DNA from: Hwanghaeella sp964350445
Lineage (GTDB): Bacteria > Pseudomonadota > Alphaproteobacteria > UBA8366 > Aestuariispiraceae
Length of the DNA stretch: 64,000 bases
Assembly (NCBI GenBank): GCA_964350445.1
Contig: CAYGKA010000013.1
Coordinates: forward strand, 1 to 64,000
Direction: 5' to 3'
In this document: positions 1 to 9,290 of the stretch, piece after piece
Numbering within the stretch: position 1 is the stretch's first letter
Layout of the letters: the number at the start of each line of letters is the position of its first letter
Notes under the pieces: model-generated
Databases searched by the model: none
What the model saw: the letters and a program-made list of their open reading frames with translations, nothing else
What the model was told of the DNA's origin: nothing
Program-made: the position numbers and the translations under genes

Positions 1-755
1 AGGCTGGTGCGGCTCAATGGGGCGTCGGTTGCCAGGATGACGATGATCGACCCCATTTCCCGATCCCGCAGACGGTCGTCCTTCATATGCTCGCCGACCG
101 GCACACCGCAGATCGTCAACCAGGGACGGAGACCGAAATTGGCCTGAACCAGTGCGCCGAAGGTGAAATCATGGCCGCCCTCGTAAGAGACCATGCGCGA
201 AGAACTGCCGGTACCGCCCTTGAACTCATAACAGATCATGCCGTTGCCACCGCCGACATTGCCTTCCGCGACCGGGCCGGAGACCGCCCCGTTCAGCGCA
301 TCGATGGCATCCTGATCGGTGACGTATTGCGCGTTGATATCATTCAGCACGCCGTCATAGGTTTCCGCCACGACCGGCATCGCCCAGGAATGTTCCGAGG
401 CATACCATTCAGGCCAGCGCTGCATCATCCAATTTGTCGCACCGTGATGGACCATGCCGATGCCATGCGTATTGGTGATACAGATTGGTCCTATGAAATA
501 ACCGGCATCGTCGATCCAATGGGTGCCGGTCATCTCCCCATTCCCATTCAACGAGTAATGACCGGCCCAGACCGGGCGCGGCTCACCCTCGTCATCACGG
601 GGAATGATCGCCGTAACGCCGGTCCTCATGTTTTTTGATGGATCGGTGAGTGTCGTATAACCGACCTTCACCCCCGGCACGTCCGTGATGGCGTTCCACT
701 GACCGGTTTCGCCCGGAAAGGGCAAACCGAGATCTCTGGCGCGGGGTTTGGTCAT
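1..755 (-). CDS. P1-family aminopeptidase (DmpA-like), partial, C-terminus cut by window edge
   Basis: The frame is open to the left edge, so only about 251 N-terminal residues are visible. It matches the DmpA/P1 family of L-aminopeptidase/D-esterases, which have an Ntn-hydrolase-like fold. The hallmark segment is present: a glycine-rich stretch GNVGGGNGMICYEFKGG followed by TGSSSR. In this family the precursor cleaves itself just before a Ser or Thr in this segment, freeing the nucleophile. No signal peptide is seen, so a cytoplasmic enzyme acting on small peptides or amides is likely. The start ATG at 755 gives MTKPRARDLGLPFPG, but no strong ribosome-binding site precedes it. The next gene upstream on the same strand is a small lipoprotein. 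The natural substrate cannot be told from sequence. Confidence 0.85.
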   Translation of the reverse strand, partial: MTKPRARDLGLPFPGETGQWNAITDVPGVKVGYTTLTDPSKNMRTGVTAIIPRDDEGEPRPVWAGHYSLNGNGEMTGTHWIDDAGYFIGPICITNTHGIGMVHHGATNWMMQRWPEWYASEHSWAMPVVAETYDGVLNDINAQYVTDQDAIDALNGAVSGPVAEGNVGGGNGMICYEFKGGTGSSSRMVSYEGGHDFTFGALVQANFGLRPWLTICGVPVGEHMKDDRLRDREMGSIIVILATDAPLSRTS

Positions 756-875
756 GGGCACAATCCAGATTTCACGATGCTACACTGCCCTCTTCCCGGA
801 TAAGCAGTAGCCCCCAATAGGTTAATGAATGACAGGCGCAAGAGCCGCTCAATACCGTGTAGACGAAAATAGCTT

Positions 876-1319
876 TCAGCTGCTTGCCATCAACTTGTCG
901 ATCAACAGTTCACAATTGAACAGGCTCATGTTTTCGAACCCGGCAGAATCGATCTGTCCGTCTTTTCGCAGATTGACAAAGAACTCACAGGAACCGTCCA
1001 TCTTTTCTGCCAGATCAGGATTATTCGTGGCGGTATTCGCAAACCAACGGTATTTCCCCGGAGCGTCCGTACTTGTCCCGCCTAAAGATTGCGTAGCATC
1101 CGCGAGTTCGACCTTCACAGGTGGCCCCAGCTTGCGTTCCAACTCGGCCAGACCGCCGTCGACAGCAGATTTGAGGACGGCATCCAAGTATTGGGGCTCC
1201 TGTTTTGCTCGCGCAGTGGACCATCTTTCGAAAGCCGCTTCCTTATTCGTTGAAGCAAACCTTAAACAGCCTGAAACCGCCAAAGCCACAATCGCAACAA
1301 TCAAAAAGACCCTGACCAC
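876..1319 (-). CDS. small hypothetical lipoprotein
   Basis: A 147-residue protein with a GTG start preceded by a GGTGGGG purine run. The N-terminus is a short hydrophobic signal (VFLIVAIVALAVSGC) ending in a lipobox-like V-S-G-C, so Cys18 would be lipidated after signal peptidase II cleavage. The remainder is polar, about 130 residues, with two further cysteines near residues 110 and 135. I do not recognise a domain. It sits downstream of cimA on the same strand (63 nt gap) and may be read through from it. The opposite strand has a competing open frame, but only this one has a credible export signal. Confidence 0.6.
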   Translation of the reverse strand: MVRVFLIVAIVALAVSGCLRFASTNKEAAFERWSTARAKQEPQYLDAVLKSAVDGGLAELERKLGPPVKVELADATQSLGGTSTDAPGKYRWFANTATNNPDLAEKMDGSCEFFVNLRKDGQIDSAGFENMSLFNCELLIDKLMASS

Positions 1320-1382
1320 AGCCCCACCACCCTGTCGATGCTGGCGGAACTCTGAACAGGGCCGCCAATTTCCGATGGAATA

Positions 1383-2975
1383 TTACCTAACACCCTCGCG
1401 GAAAAGAAGATAGGCGTAGGCGTCGCGGAGCGCGATGTAGGATGAGTCGATGACGTTGGGGGAGACGCCGACTGTGGCCCAGCGGTGGCCGTGATGGTCG
1501 GCGCTTTCGATCACCGTGCGGGTCACCGCGTCGGTCCCGGTACTGTCGTGGCGCGGCGGCATGATGCGCACCTTGTAGTCCACCAACTGCATCTGACCGA
1601 GTTGCGGATAGACCGAGGCGAGCGCTTCGCGGAGCGCCGTGTCGAGCGCGTTGACCGGGCCGTTTCCCATGGCGACGCGCATGATCTGTTCGCCCTTCAC
1701 CTGAACCGTCACGGTCGCTTCCGATTCCGTCACCAATTCGCCCTTGGCATTGCGGCGGCGGTCGTCCATGACGCGGAAGCGTTCGGTCTGGAAATAGCGC
1801 GGCACTTCGCCCAGCGCCTGTCGGGCGAGCAGTTCGAAACTGGCCTCCGCCCCGTCATAGGCATAGCCCGCGAATTCCTTTTCCTTCACCACTTCCAGCA
1901 GGCGGCGGATCTTGTCTTCATCCGTCACCTCGATGCCGATTTCCGAGAGGCGCGCCAACACGTTCGCACGGCCGGCCTGATCGGAGATGACGATGGTGCG
2001 CTTGTTCCCGACCAGCGCGGGGTCGATATGTTCGTAGGTGCGCGGGTCCTTGGCGACGGCGGAAACATGCAAGCCGCCCTTATGCGCGAAGGCCGCTTCG
2101 CCGACATAGGGCTGATGCCGGTTCGGCGCACGGTTCAGGCGTTCGTCCAACAGGCGCGACAGGTCGGTCAGTTTCTTCAACCCGCCATCCGTCAGGCCCG
2201 TCTCATACCCCATCTTCAAGGTCAGCGAGGGGATGAGAGAGATGAGGTTCGCGTTGCCGCAGCGTTCGCCCAAGCCGTTCAACGTGCCCTGGACCTGACG
2301 CGCGCCCGCGCGCACGGCGGCCAGCGAATTGGCGACCGCGTTTTCGGTGTCGTTATGTGCATGGATGCCGACCTTATCGCCGGGTATCACTTTCACGACC
2401 TCGCCCACGATCTGTTCGACCTCATGCGGCAGGGTGCCGCCATTGGTGTCGCAGAGCACCACCCAACGCGCACCCGCTTCGACTGCCGCTTTCAGGCAGT
2501 TCATCGCAAAGGCGGGATTGTCCTTGTAACCATCAAAAAAATGCTCCGCGTCATATAGCGCTTCGCCCTTTCTTTCCTTGGAAAGGGCAATGCTGTCACG
2601 GATCATCGCGACATTCTCATCCAACGGGATTTCAAGCGCGACATCGACATGGAAATCCCAGCTCTTGCCGACCAGACAGGCGGCTGTCGCCTTGGAATTC
2701 AGGATCGGCGCCAATCCCGGATCGTTTTCCGCGCTACGGCCGGGCCGGCGGGTCATGCCGAAGGCGACCAGGGTAGCGTTTTTCAGCTTCGGCGGGTTTT
2801 CGAAGAAATCGGAATCCGTCGGGTTCGCGCCCGGCCAGCCGCCTTCGATATAGTCGATGCCGATCTCGTCCAACGCCGACGCAATCGCAGCCTTGTCGGC
2901 AACGGTGAAGTCAACGCCCTGGGTCTGCGCGCCGTCGCGCAGGGTGGTGTCGAAAAGATAGACTTTGTCAGCCAT
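1383..2975 (-). CDS. cimA: (R)-citramalate synthase
   Basis: About 530 residues. CimA condenses pyruvate with acetyl-CoA to citramalate, the threonine-independent route to 2-oxobutanoate and isoleucine. The N-terminus LFDTTLRDGAQTQGVDF is the family signature of the DRE-TIM metallolyase barrel, with the metal-site HAHNDTENAVANS further in and a C-terminal LeuA-type regulatory domain after about residue 400. The pattern GAQTQGV and the length fit the CimA-type clade rather than LeuA. The ATG at 2975 was chosen because GGGAGGGG precedes it; an ATG 33 nt upstream would overlap the end of cysS. It lies 17 nt after cysS and is probably co-transcribed. The C-terminal domain is usually the isoleucine feedback site. 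Confidence 0.93.
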   Translation of the reverse strand: MADKVYLFDTTLRDGAQTQGVDFTVADKAAIASALDEIGIDYIEGGWPGANPTDSDFFENPPKLKNATLVAFGMTRRPGRSAENDPGLAPILNSKATAACLVGKSWDFHVDVALEIPLDENVAMIRDSIALSKERKGEALYDAEHFFDGYKDNPAFAMNCLKAAVEAGARWVVLCDTNGGTLPHEVEQIVGEVVKVIPGDKVGIHAHNDTENAVANSLAAVRAGARQVQGTLNGLGERCGNANLISLIPSLTLKMGYETGLTDGGLKKLTDLSRLLDERLNRAPNRHQPYVGEAAFAHKGGLHVSAVAKDPRTYEHIDPALVGNKRTIVISDQAGRANVLARLSEIGIEVTDEDKIRRLLEVVKEKEFAGYAYDGAEASFELLARQALGEVPRYFQTERFRVMDDRRRNAKGELVTESEATVTVQVKGEQIMRVAMGNGPVNALDTALREALASVYPQLGQMQLVDYKVRIMPPRHDSTGTDAVTRTVIESADHHGHRWATVGVSPNVIDSSYIALRDAYAYLLFREGVR

Positions 2976-2992
2976 CGTCGTGTCCCCTCCCG

Positions 2993-4450
2993 CTAGCCGC
3001 GCCGCCATTCCGTGGCGCCGCCGGGTTTGTCTTCCAGCACCACGCCTTGGGCCTTCAACTCGTCCCGGATCTCATCCGCCCTGGCGAAGTTCTTATCCTT
3101 TTTCACAGCGATCCGCTCTGCGATCAGTGCTTCGATTTCCTCAGCCGACGGACCGCTCGCAGCACTCGCCGACCCCTCCCCTTTGAGCCATTGATCGGGA
3201 TCCGCCGACAACAGGCCCAGCGCCTCAGTGCAATGCAGAAGCCGATCCAAGTCGCCGATCGCGGCAATGCGCGCATTCACCTGCGTTCCCAGCTTCGCCT
3301 CATTGTCAATTTTCATCAGGCTCATATTCAGCTGACGGGCGATACCGAATACGACGGCAAGCGCCTCCGCCGTGTTGAGGTCGTCTTTCAATGCGCCATA
3401 GAAGGTTTCAATGGTCTCGTCCGACGGATCAACACCGGGGAGTTCCTCCATGAGGGGCTGCGCCTTCCTCAGCGTTCCATAAAGACGGTCCAGGGACGCC
3501 TTCGCCTCTCGGCATTTCTCCTTCGAGAAATCGAGCGGCTGGCGGTAGTGCGTTTGCAACAGGACGAGGCGCAGGGCTTCCCCCGGAAATTCTTCCAGCA
3601 ACTCGGCGACGGTGTAGAAGTTGCCGAGGGATTTGGACATCTTCTCCCCCTCGCTCAACAGATAGCCGTTATGCATCCAGTACCGCGCGAAATCCGACCC
3701 TTTGTGGCCGCAGCAGCTTTGCGCCACTTCGTTCTGATGATGCGGGAAGATCAGGTCCTGGCCGCCGCCATGGATGTCGAACGTGTCACCCAGATACTTG
3801 CTGCTCATGGCCGAGCATTCGATATGCCAGCCCGGCCGGCCGAAGCCCCAGGGGCTGTCCCATCCGGGCTCGTTGCCGGAGGATGGTTTCCACAGCACGA
3901 AATCGGCCGGGTCCCGCTTGTAGGGGGCGACCTCGACCCGCGCGCCGGCGATCTGTTCGTCGCGGTCGCGGCCGGAGAATTTACCGTAGTCAGGCCAGGA
4001 CGGCACGTCGAACAGAACATGCCCGTCCTTTTCATAGGCATGGCCGTTCTCGATCAGCTTGCCGATGATATCGATCATCTCCGCGATATGGTCGGTCGCG
4101 CGCGGCTCCACATCGGGCGCCTGGCAGCCCAAAGCGGCGGCGTCCTGGTGGAAAGTCTCTATTGTCGCATCGGTCAATTCGCGGATGGAAATGCCACGCT
4201 CGGCCGCCCGGTTGTTGATCTTGTCATCCACGTCCGTGATGTTCCGGACATAGGTGACCCTGCCGTCGTACTGCTGCCGCAGCAGGCGCGCCAGCACGTC
4301 GAACACCACCAAGGGACGCGCATTGCCGATATGGATGCGGTCATAGACGGTCGGGCCGCAGACATACATGCCGATGCCCGCACCCGTCGCGTCGAGCGGC
4401 GTGAACTCTTCCTTTTGCCGTGTGGCAGTGTTGTGAATCCGAATGGTCAT
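2993..4450 (-). CDS. cysS: cysteinyl-tRNA synthetase
   Basis: A 485-residue class I aminoacyl-tRNA synthetase charging tRNA-Cys in the cytoplasm. Visible motifs are CGPTVYDRIHIGNAR (the HIGH box, with the zinc-ligand Cys in front), the zinc-site WHIECSAMS and HHQNE segments, and EKMSKSLGN (KMSKS loop). The C-terminal anticodon-binding part ends in the usual LKAQGVVLEDKPGGATEWRRG-like tail. Length is normal for the family. It is the first gene of a likely cysS-cimA unit, with about 470 nt of non-coding DNA upstream. Confidence 0.97.
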   Translation of the reverse strand: MTIRIHNTATRQKEEFTPLDATGAGIGMYVCGPTVYDRIHIGNARPLVVFDVLARLLRQQYDGRVTYVRNITDVDDKINNRAAERGISIRELTDATIETFHQDAAALGCQAPDVEPRATDHIAEMIDIIGKLIENGHAYEKDGHVLFDVPSWPDYGKFSGRDRDEQIAGARVEVAPYKRDPADFVLWKPSSGNEPGWDSPWGFGRPGWHIECSAMSSKYLGDTFDIHGGGQDLIFPHHQNEVAQSCCGHKGSDFARYWMHNGYLLSEGEKMSKSLGNFYTVAELLEEFPGEALRLVLLQTHYRQPLDFSKEKCREAKASLDRLYGTLRKAQPLMEELPGVDPSDETIETFYGALKDDLNTAEALAVVFGIARQLNMSLMKIDNEAKLGTQVNARIAAIGDLDRLLHCTEALGLLSADPDQWLKGEGSASAASGPSAEEIEALIAERIAVKKDKNFARADEIRDELKAQGVVLEDKPGGATEWRRG

Positions 4451-4923
4451 GACCTATTGCCTCTGGGCTTTCCGCGGCGCGGCACCCTCACGAGATTTTA
4501 AGAATTGGGAAGTTAAGCGGCTTCTCGGTTCCGTCGGCCGCCGTTTCGCTGTCGAAGGGTCAACAGCACCGACAGCCGCAAATAATGCGGCAGGAGGAGA
4601 TAATGATGATCGCGGTCAGGGACATGCCCAAACGCCTCGCCTCGAGTAAGAACCGGCGGCACTATAGTGAAAGCTGCACCGGCTTGGCAATCCGCCAATA
4701 GGCATAAGGATATCAAAGCTTTCGCATATCAGCATTCGGACAGCCCAGCCGATCGTTAATATTGTCAACAACCGTTGAAACCATTGGTCACGACATAGAC
4801 ACATTACCCGCTGGAACCTGCTACGGAGTGTAGCAGAAAGGCCGGGTCGCGCGGATTTGCCGCGACGAGCCGGCCTAATCAGTATCACGCGGGGGCGACG
4901 CCCCTATATGGATTGAGGTTGCA
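4451..4923. other. intergenic region between divergent cysS and a VPxPA-tagged protein gene
   Basis: About 470 nt with no convincing gene. The short open frames here have no recognisable domains, and both strands are open in overlapping frames. The cysS-proximal half presumably holds the cysS promoter. The right part contains three consecutive inverted repeats just before the plus-strand gene, listed separately. I could not place a confident sigma-70 promoter. Confidence 0.5.
4818..4904 (+). promoter_or_regulatory. three tandem hairpins in the leader of the VPxPA protein gene
   Basis: Three inverted repeats follow one another. The first is CTGCTAC-GGAGT-GTAGCAG at 4818-4836. The second, at 4839-4876, pairs AGGCCGG+GTCGCG with CGCGAC+CCGGCCT, with a 3-nt bulge. 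The third is GGGGCG-A-CGCCCC at 4892-4904. They end 19 nt before the ATG at 4924. None is followed by a T-run, so these look like leader structure or protein-binding sites rather than terminators. Confidence 0.45.
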
Positions 4924-5664
4924 ATGGGTTTTGTTTCAGTCATCGCGCGGACCGGTATCGCTGCCTGCGCCCTTTTCCTGGGTGCCACGGTCGCAAATGC
5001 CGCCACCACCAGTTTCGACCTGACCGGCGGCCCGAACGCGCTGTTCGCGAACGGCGATCTGGCCATTCCCTCGATCGACGGCGGCGTCAGCTTCTTCGCC
5101 TTCGATTTTGACAAACAGAACAATACCTGGGGCAGCGCCCCGACCCCGGTGGCCCATACGGCGGACGGCGTCGGCGTCTGGTCGCGCGAGGAATACGCGA
5201 ATGACCTGACACACCCGCTGGCTCCCTTTGTCGACAGCTTCACCTCGCTGGAATATCTGGTGATGAAACTGCCGACGGCGCAGAGCTGGACGCCGATTTC
5301 AGCCACATTCACCTTCCACGACGATCAGAACTTCAAGATCTTCGGCTACAACGATACGACCGCAGGCAGCTTTCTGTCCTCAGGCTCGGCGTTCAGCGCG
5401 GTCCTCGGCGACCTTGATCTGATCGGCCAGCAACCGACGACATCCGGCGACACGTTTGAATTCGCGGGTGGCCTCGGGGCGTTCGACTATATCGTCTTCA
5501 CCACCAGCACGGAGAGCGACAACGACAACCGCTTCTTCGTCAGCGGTTTCGAAGGCCAGGCGCAAGTCGTGCCGGTCCCCGCGGCCCTGCCCCTGCTGTT
5601 GAGCGGCCTCGGCGGTTTCGGGATTGTCGGCTTCATGCGCGGTCGTCGCCGTGCCGCCGCCTGA
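4924..5664 (+). CDS. secreted protein with VPxPA (PEP-CTERM-like) C-terminal sorting signal
   Basis: A 246-residue exported protein. Residues 1-27 form a Sec signal ending ATVANA-A. The C-terminus reads VPVPAALPLLLSGLGGFG, then a hydrophobic stretch and RGRRRAAA. That is the motif, transmembrane helix and Arg cluster order of the VPLPA-CTERM sorting tag, which is handled by an exosortase (XrtD type) in alphaproteobacteria. The central domain is acidic and rich in Thr, Phe and Asp, without a domain I can name. It is likely a surface or extracellular-matrix protein. A paralogue of the same length and architecture lies at 50461-51201. No exosortase is encoded in this window. A strong terminator follows 22 nt after the stop. 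Confidence 0.85.
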   Translation: MGFVSVIARTGIAACALFLGATVANAATTSFDLTGGPNALFANGDLAIPSIDGGVSFFAFDFDKQNNTWGSAPTPVAHTADGVGVWSREEYANDLTHPLAPFVDSFTSLEYLVMKLPTAQSWTPISATFTFHDDQNFKIFGYNDTTAGSFLSSGSAFSAVLGDLDLIGQQPTTSGDTFEFAGGLGAFDYIVFTTSTESDNDNRFFVSGFEGQAQVVPVPAALPLLLSGLGGFGIVGFMRGRRRAAA

Positions 5665-5686
5665 CAGCAGGCGCCAAGAACACAGA

Positions 5687-5714
5687 AAAGGCCCCGGTTC
5701 CGGGGCCTTTTTTT
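5687..5714. terminator. bidirectional rho-independent terminator
   Basis: AAAAGGCCCCGG followed by TT and CCGGGGCC, then eight T's. The perfect stem has an A-run on one side and a T-run on the other, so it can stop both the plus-strand VPxPA gene and the converging minus-strand lipoprotein gene. Confidence 0.9.
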
Positions 5715-5734
5715 ATCTGCGAACGCCGCGCGCG

Positions 5735-6163
5735 TCAGCTTGCCGAACTGCCAGTGAGTGGAAAATCGACCTCAATTTTTCGGTGCTTGTAAGCATGCCG
5801 GAGGTTTTCGGTGAGTGTGTCTTCGGCCAGATCGCACTCGAAAAAGACGTTCACATCCATGATGACGTCACTATCGACACCCAACGTGCTTAGGATCACA
5901 TAGCTGTATTGAGTATCCGTGACGATCGGTTCCGAAAGGCATGGCGCTTCCTCACGGATAAACGCCATCACCTCCTCGGTCACCCGATCACGGTCCGCTT
6001 TCGGAATACCGTCGACTTTCGCAACCAAGGGAAATACTTCCGTCTTCTTGGCGCGCATCATCTCCATTTCCGCATTCTGATGGATCGGCATGGGCGGCGG
6101 CGTATTGATGTATTTATAACAACCGGCGACAAAAGTGAGGGCAACAAGGCAAAGATATCTCAT
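5735..6163 (-). CDS. small hypothetical lipoprotein
   Basis: About 142 residues. The start ATG at 6163 is preferred over an upstream one because AGGGGAAAT precedes it and it opens directly on a lipoprotein signal, MRYLCLVALTFVAGC, whose lipobox would lipidate Cys15. The mature part is about 128 residues, mixed alpha/beta in character, with two further cysteines. No family recognised. It is convergent with the VPxPA gene across the shared terminator and lies downstream of gltX on the same strand (83 nt). Confidence 0.65.
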   Translation of the reverse strand: MRYLCLVALTFVAGCYKYINTPPPMPIHQNAEMEMMRAKKTEVFPLVAKVDGIPKADRDRVTEEVMAFIREEAPCLSEPIVTDTQYSYVILSTLGVDSDVIMDVNVFFECDLAEDTLTENLRHAYKHRKIEVDFPLTGSSAS

Positions 6164-6246
6164 ATTTCCCCTAAAGCGTGCGAACCCGTTTGGCGAGATG
6201 AGAGCGGAAATGGTTCGCATTGTCGATCCGATTAAGGTCGGGTGTT

Positions 6247-7593
6247 CTATCCTCTCAAGCGCCGCGCCGCGCGGTCCTTCCCGATCAGCGGTAGCAGGTC
6301 ACGCAGTTCCGGGCCGTTGTCGCGGCCTGTAAGCGCGCGGCGCAGCGGCAGGAAGAGCTGCTTCCCCTTGCGCCCAGTCGCGTCTTTCAGCTCACCAGTC
6401 CAGGTTTTCCATGTCGTTTCGTCGTATGGCCCCGCCGGAAGCGCATCCGCGGCCTGATCCAGGAAAGCCCGGTCCTCGTCGTCGATGGCCGGATCGATCT
6501 CACCATTGCAGACCTGCCACCAATAGACGGCGTCAGCGACCTTGCCGATATTGCCGCGGATGACGGTCCAGAAGGTTTCGTCCGCCTGATCCAATCCCGC
6601 CTCCGCCAGCCGATCCTTCACCGTGCCGTAGGACATGTGGTGGATGACCTTGGCATTCAGTGTGTCCAACTCCGCCGGGTCGTAGCGCGGACCGGCGCGG
6701 CCGAAGCCGGAAATGTCGAAATTCCGTGCGAGATCCGCCATGGTTTCCGACCCGTCCGGCGCGATCGCTGTGCCGAGATGAGCGAGATAGGCGGCGAGCG
6801 CGACGGCTTCCGTCCCCTCGGCGCGGATTTCCGACAGGCCTAGACTGCCGATCCGCTTGGAGAGCGCCCGGCCATCCGCCCCCACCATCAACGGCAGATG
6901 GGCGAAGGCAGGCACGTCGAAGGCCATCGCCTGGAACAGCTGCACCTGAACGGCCGTATTCACCACATGGTCCTCACCGCGCATGACATGGGTGACGGCC
7001 ATTTCCCCATCGTCGACGACCGAGCTCAGCGTATAAAGCGGGCGGCCATCCTCGCGCACCAGCACGGGATCGGACAGGTGGCCCGGTTCGAAACGGACAG
7101 GCCCACGGCCCAGATCGTCCCATTCGACCGGCTCGTCGAGCAGCCGGAAACGCCAATGGGGATTGCGGCCCTTCTGGACGAAGGCGGCCTGTTCCTCGGG
7201 ACTCAACGCCAGCGCGGCGCGGTCGTAGACGGGCGGCCTACCCTGCCCCAGCAGAATCTTGCGCTTCAGGTCGAGCTCGTCCTGGGTCTCGTAGCAGGGA
7301 TACAGCCGGCCAGACGCCTTAAGGCGTTCCGTCGCAAGGTCATAGCGGTCCTGGCGGGTCGATTGGCGGGCGAAATCGTCCCAATCCAGGCCGAACCATT
7401 TCAGGTCCTCGATGATCCCCAGTTCGTATTCCTTGGTCGAGCGTTCCATATCCGTGTCGTCCATGCGCAACAGCATCTCGCCGCCATGATGGCGGGCGAA
7501 CAGCCAGTTGATCAGCGCGGTCCGCGCGTTCCCAACGTGGAGGGACCCGGTCGGGCTGGGCGCGAAACGGACGCGGACGGTCTTGCCGGTCAT
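6247..7593 (-). CDS. gltX: glutamyl-tRNA synthetase
   Basis: A 448-residue class I synthetase for glutamate. It shows RFAPSPTGSLHVGNARTAL (HIGH box) and GEDHVVNTAVQ. The KMSKS-type loop is ALSKRIGSLGL, a variant of the usual LSKRHG. The Zn-finger cysteines of some GluRS enzymes are not all present around YPCYETQ. Many alphaproteobacteria carry two GluRS paralogues, and the S-L-G-L form of the loop resembles the second type, so it may charge tRNA-Glu, tRNA-Gln or both; this is inference. TGAGGAAG precedes the ATG. The gene begins 23 nt after nadE on the same strand. Confidence 0.95.
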   Translation of the reverse strand: MTGKTVRVRFAPSPTGSLHVGNARTALINWLFARHHGGEMLLRMDDTDMERSTKEYELGIIEDLKWFGLDWDDFARQSTRQDRYDLATERLKASGRLYPCYETQDELDLKRKILLGQGRPPVYDRAALALSPEEQAAFVQKGRNPHWRFRLLDEPVEWDDLGRGPVRFEPGHLSDPVLVREDGRPLYTLSSVVDDGEMAVTHVMRGEDHVVNTAVQVQLFQAMAFDVPAFAHLPLMVGADGRALSKRIGSLGLSEIRAEGTEAVALAAYLAHLGTAIAPDGSETMADLARNFDISGFGRAGPRYDPAELDTLNAKVIHHMSYGTVKDRLAEAGLDQADETFWTVIRGNIGKVADAVYWWQVCNGEIDPAIDDEDRAFLDQAADALPAGPYDETTWKTWTGELKDATGRKGKQLFLPLRRALTGRDNGPELRDLLPLIGKDRAARRLRG

Positions 7594-7616
7594 AAAATCA
7601 ACTTCCTCAATACTGC

Positions 7617-9290
7617 TTACAGAATTTTCCGGAACGCATTGGTGATCGGATAGCGCCGGTCCTTGCCGAAGGCGCGCGAGGTCACCTTCACGCCGGGGGG
7701 CGCCTGGCGGCGCTTATACTCCGCCAAGTCCAGCATGCGCCAGACCCGTTGGACCGTTTGCGGGTCGTGCCCGCGGGCGACGATTTCGTCGACCGACTGC
7801 TCCCCTTCGATCAAACCCGCCAGAATGTCGTCCAACACGTCATAGGGCGGCAGCGAGTCCTGGTCCGTCTGATCCGGTTTCAACTCGGCGCTCGGCGGTT
7901 TGGTGATGATGCGCTCCGGCATTACCGGCCCGTCGGGGCCGAGCGCGCCCAGGGGCTTATTCTCGTTCCGCCAGCGCGACAGAGCGAAGACGTCCATCTT
8001 GTAAACGTCCTTCAACACGGAATAGCCACCGCACATATCGCCATAGAGCGTGGCGTAGCCGACCGACATTTCGGACTTGTTCCCGGTCGTCAACAACATG
8101 TAGCCAAGCTTGTTGGACATCGACATCAGGATGAGCCCCCGCGAGCGGGCCTGGATGTTTTCCTCCGTCGTATCGGCGGCCAGTCCCTCAAAAAGCGGCG
8201 CCAGCATGCCCTCGAAGGCTTTCATGGCGGGTTCGATCCCGACTTCGTCCAACTTCGCGCCCAGCAGGCGGGACGCTTCCGCCGCGTCGTCCAGGCTGTC
8301 CTGGCTGGTATAGGGCGACGGCATCATCAGGCAATGGACCTTGTCCGCACCCAGGGCGTCGACGGCGACGGCCGCCGACAATGCGGAATCGATCCCCCCG
8401 GACATACCCAGCACGATGCCCGGGAAGCCGTTCTTCTCCACATAATCCCGCAGCCCCAGCACCAGGGCCTTGTACATGCCCGTCATTCGGTCCGGCGGCG
8501 GGACTTTCGTGCCCGGTTCACAAATCCATCCATCCGGTCCACGTTGCCAATCGGTGATCAGGATCGCTTCCTCGAACGCCGGCCCTTGCACGGCCAGGCT
8601 GCGATCCGCGTTCAGGACGAAGGACGCCCCGTCGAACACCAACTCATCCTGACCACCCACCTGATTCAGATAGGCAATAGGCAGCCCGCTTTCGACCACG
8701 CGGTTGGTGACGATCTGTAGCCGGAAGTCGGGCTTGTCGACCTCGAAGGGCGACCCATTGGGCACCAACAGGATCTCAGCCCCCGATTCCTCCAAGCATT
8801 CGACCACATCGGGTTGCCAGATATCCTCGCAGATCGGAACCCCGATCCTCACGCCCTTGAAGCTGATCGGTCCGGGCATGTCGCCCGGCACGAATACGCG
8901 CTTTTCGTCGAAAACGCCGTAGTTCGGCAGATCCACCTTGTGCCGGGCGGTAACTATGTCGCCCCCGGCAAGCAGCAGAACCGAGTTGTGCGCCTTCGCG
9001 TGGGTTTCCTTTTCCGCCCGCCAGGGCGTCGTGACCAGCATCGCCGGGCCGTCATCGGCGGTATCTGCGGCAAGGTTCCGCACCGCGGCTTCGATCTTGT
9101 CCAGAAAGAACGGCTTCAGCACCAAATCTTCAGGTGGATATCCGCTTATCACCAGTTCTGTGAACACCATCAAATCGACGCCGGCTGCCGCCGCTTCGGC
9201 CCTGGCCTGACGCACTTTCTCGACATTCGCCGCAATCGCCCCGACGGTCGGGTTCGCTTGGCACAGGGCTATCCGCAATTTGTCCGTCAT
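7617..9290 (-). CDS. nadE: glutamine-dependent NAD+ synthase
   Basis: A 557-residue two-domain enzyme making NAD+ from nicotinate adenine dinucleotide, ATP and glutamine. The N-terminal half is a nitrilase-type glutaminase: MTDKLRIALCQANPTVGAI start, E at FTELVISGYPPEDLV, K at HKVDLPNYGVFDE, and nucleophile Cys in VPICEDIWQ. The C-terminal half is the synthetase, with P-loop LGMSGGIDSALSA and the TTGNKSEMSVGYATLYGD segment. Length is normal. With gltX it forms a probable two-gene unit. The nicotinate phosphoribosyltransferase-like gene at 12.9-14.1 kb would act upstream of this enzyme in NAD salvage. Confidence 0.95.
   Translation of the reverse strand: MTDKLRIALCQANPTVGAIAANVEKVRQARAEAAAAGVDLMVFTELVISGYPPEDLVLKPFFLDKIEAAVRNLAADTADDGPAMLVTTPWRAEKETHAKAHNSVLLLAGGDIVTARHKVDLPNYGVFDEKRVFVPGDMPGPISFKGVRIGVPICEDIWQPDVVECLEESGAEILLVPNGSPFEVDKPDFRLQIVTNRVVESGLPIAYLNQVGGQDELVFDGASFVLNADRSLAVQGPAFEEAILITDWQRGPDGWICEPGTKVPPPDRMTGMYKALVLGLRDYVEKNGFPGIVLGMSGGIDSALSAAVAVDALGADKVHCLMMPSPYTSQDSLDDAAEASRLLGAKLDEVGIEPAMKAFEGMLAPLFEGLAADTTEENIQARSRGLILMSMSNKLGYMLLTTGNKSEMSVGYATLYGDMCGGYSVLKDVYKMDVFALSRWRNENKPLGALGPDGPVMPERIITKPPSAELKPDQTDQDSLPPYDVLDDILAGLIEGEQSVDEIVARGHDPQTVQRVWRMLDLAEYKRRQAPPGVKVTSRAFGKDRRYPITNAFRKIL

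Noticed and set aside
829..1413. 194-codon plus-strand open frame
   Set aside because: Opposite a minus-strand lipoprotein with a clear signal peptide; the plus product has no recognisable feature.
3047..4501. 484-codon plus-strand open frame
   Set aside because: Antisense to cysS; composition-driven shadow.
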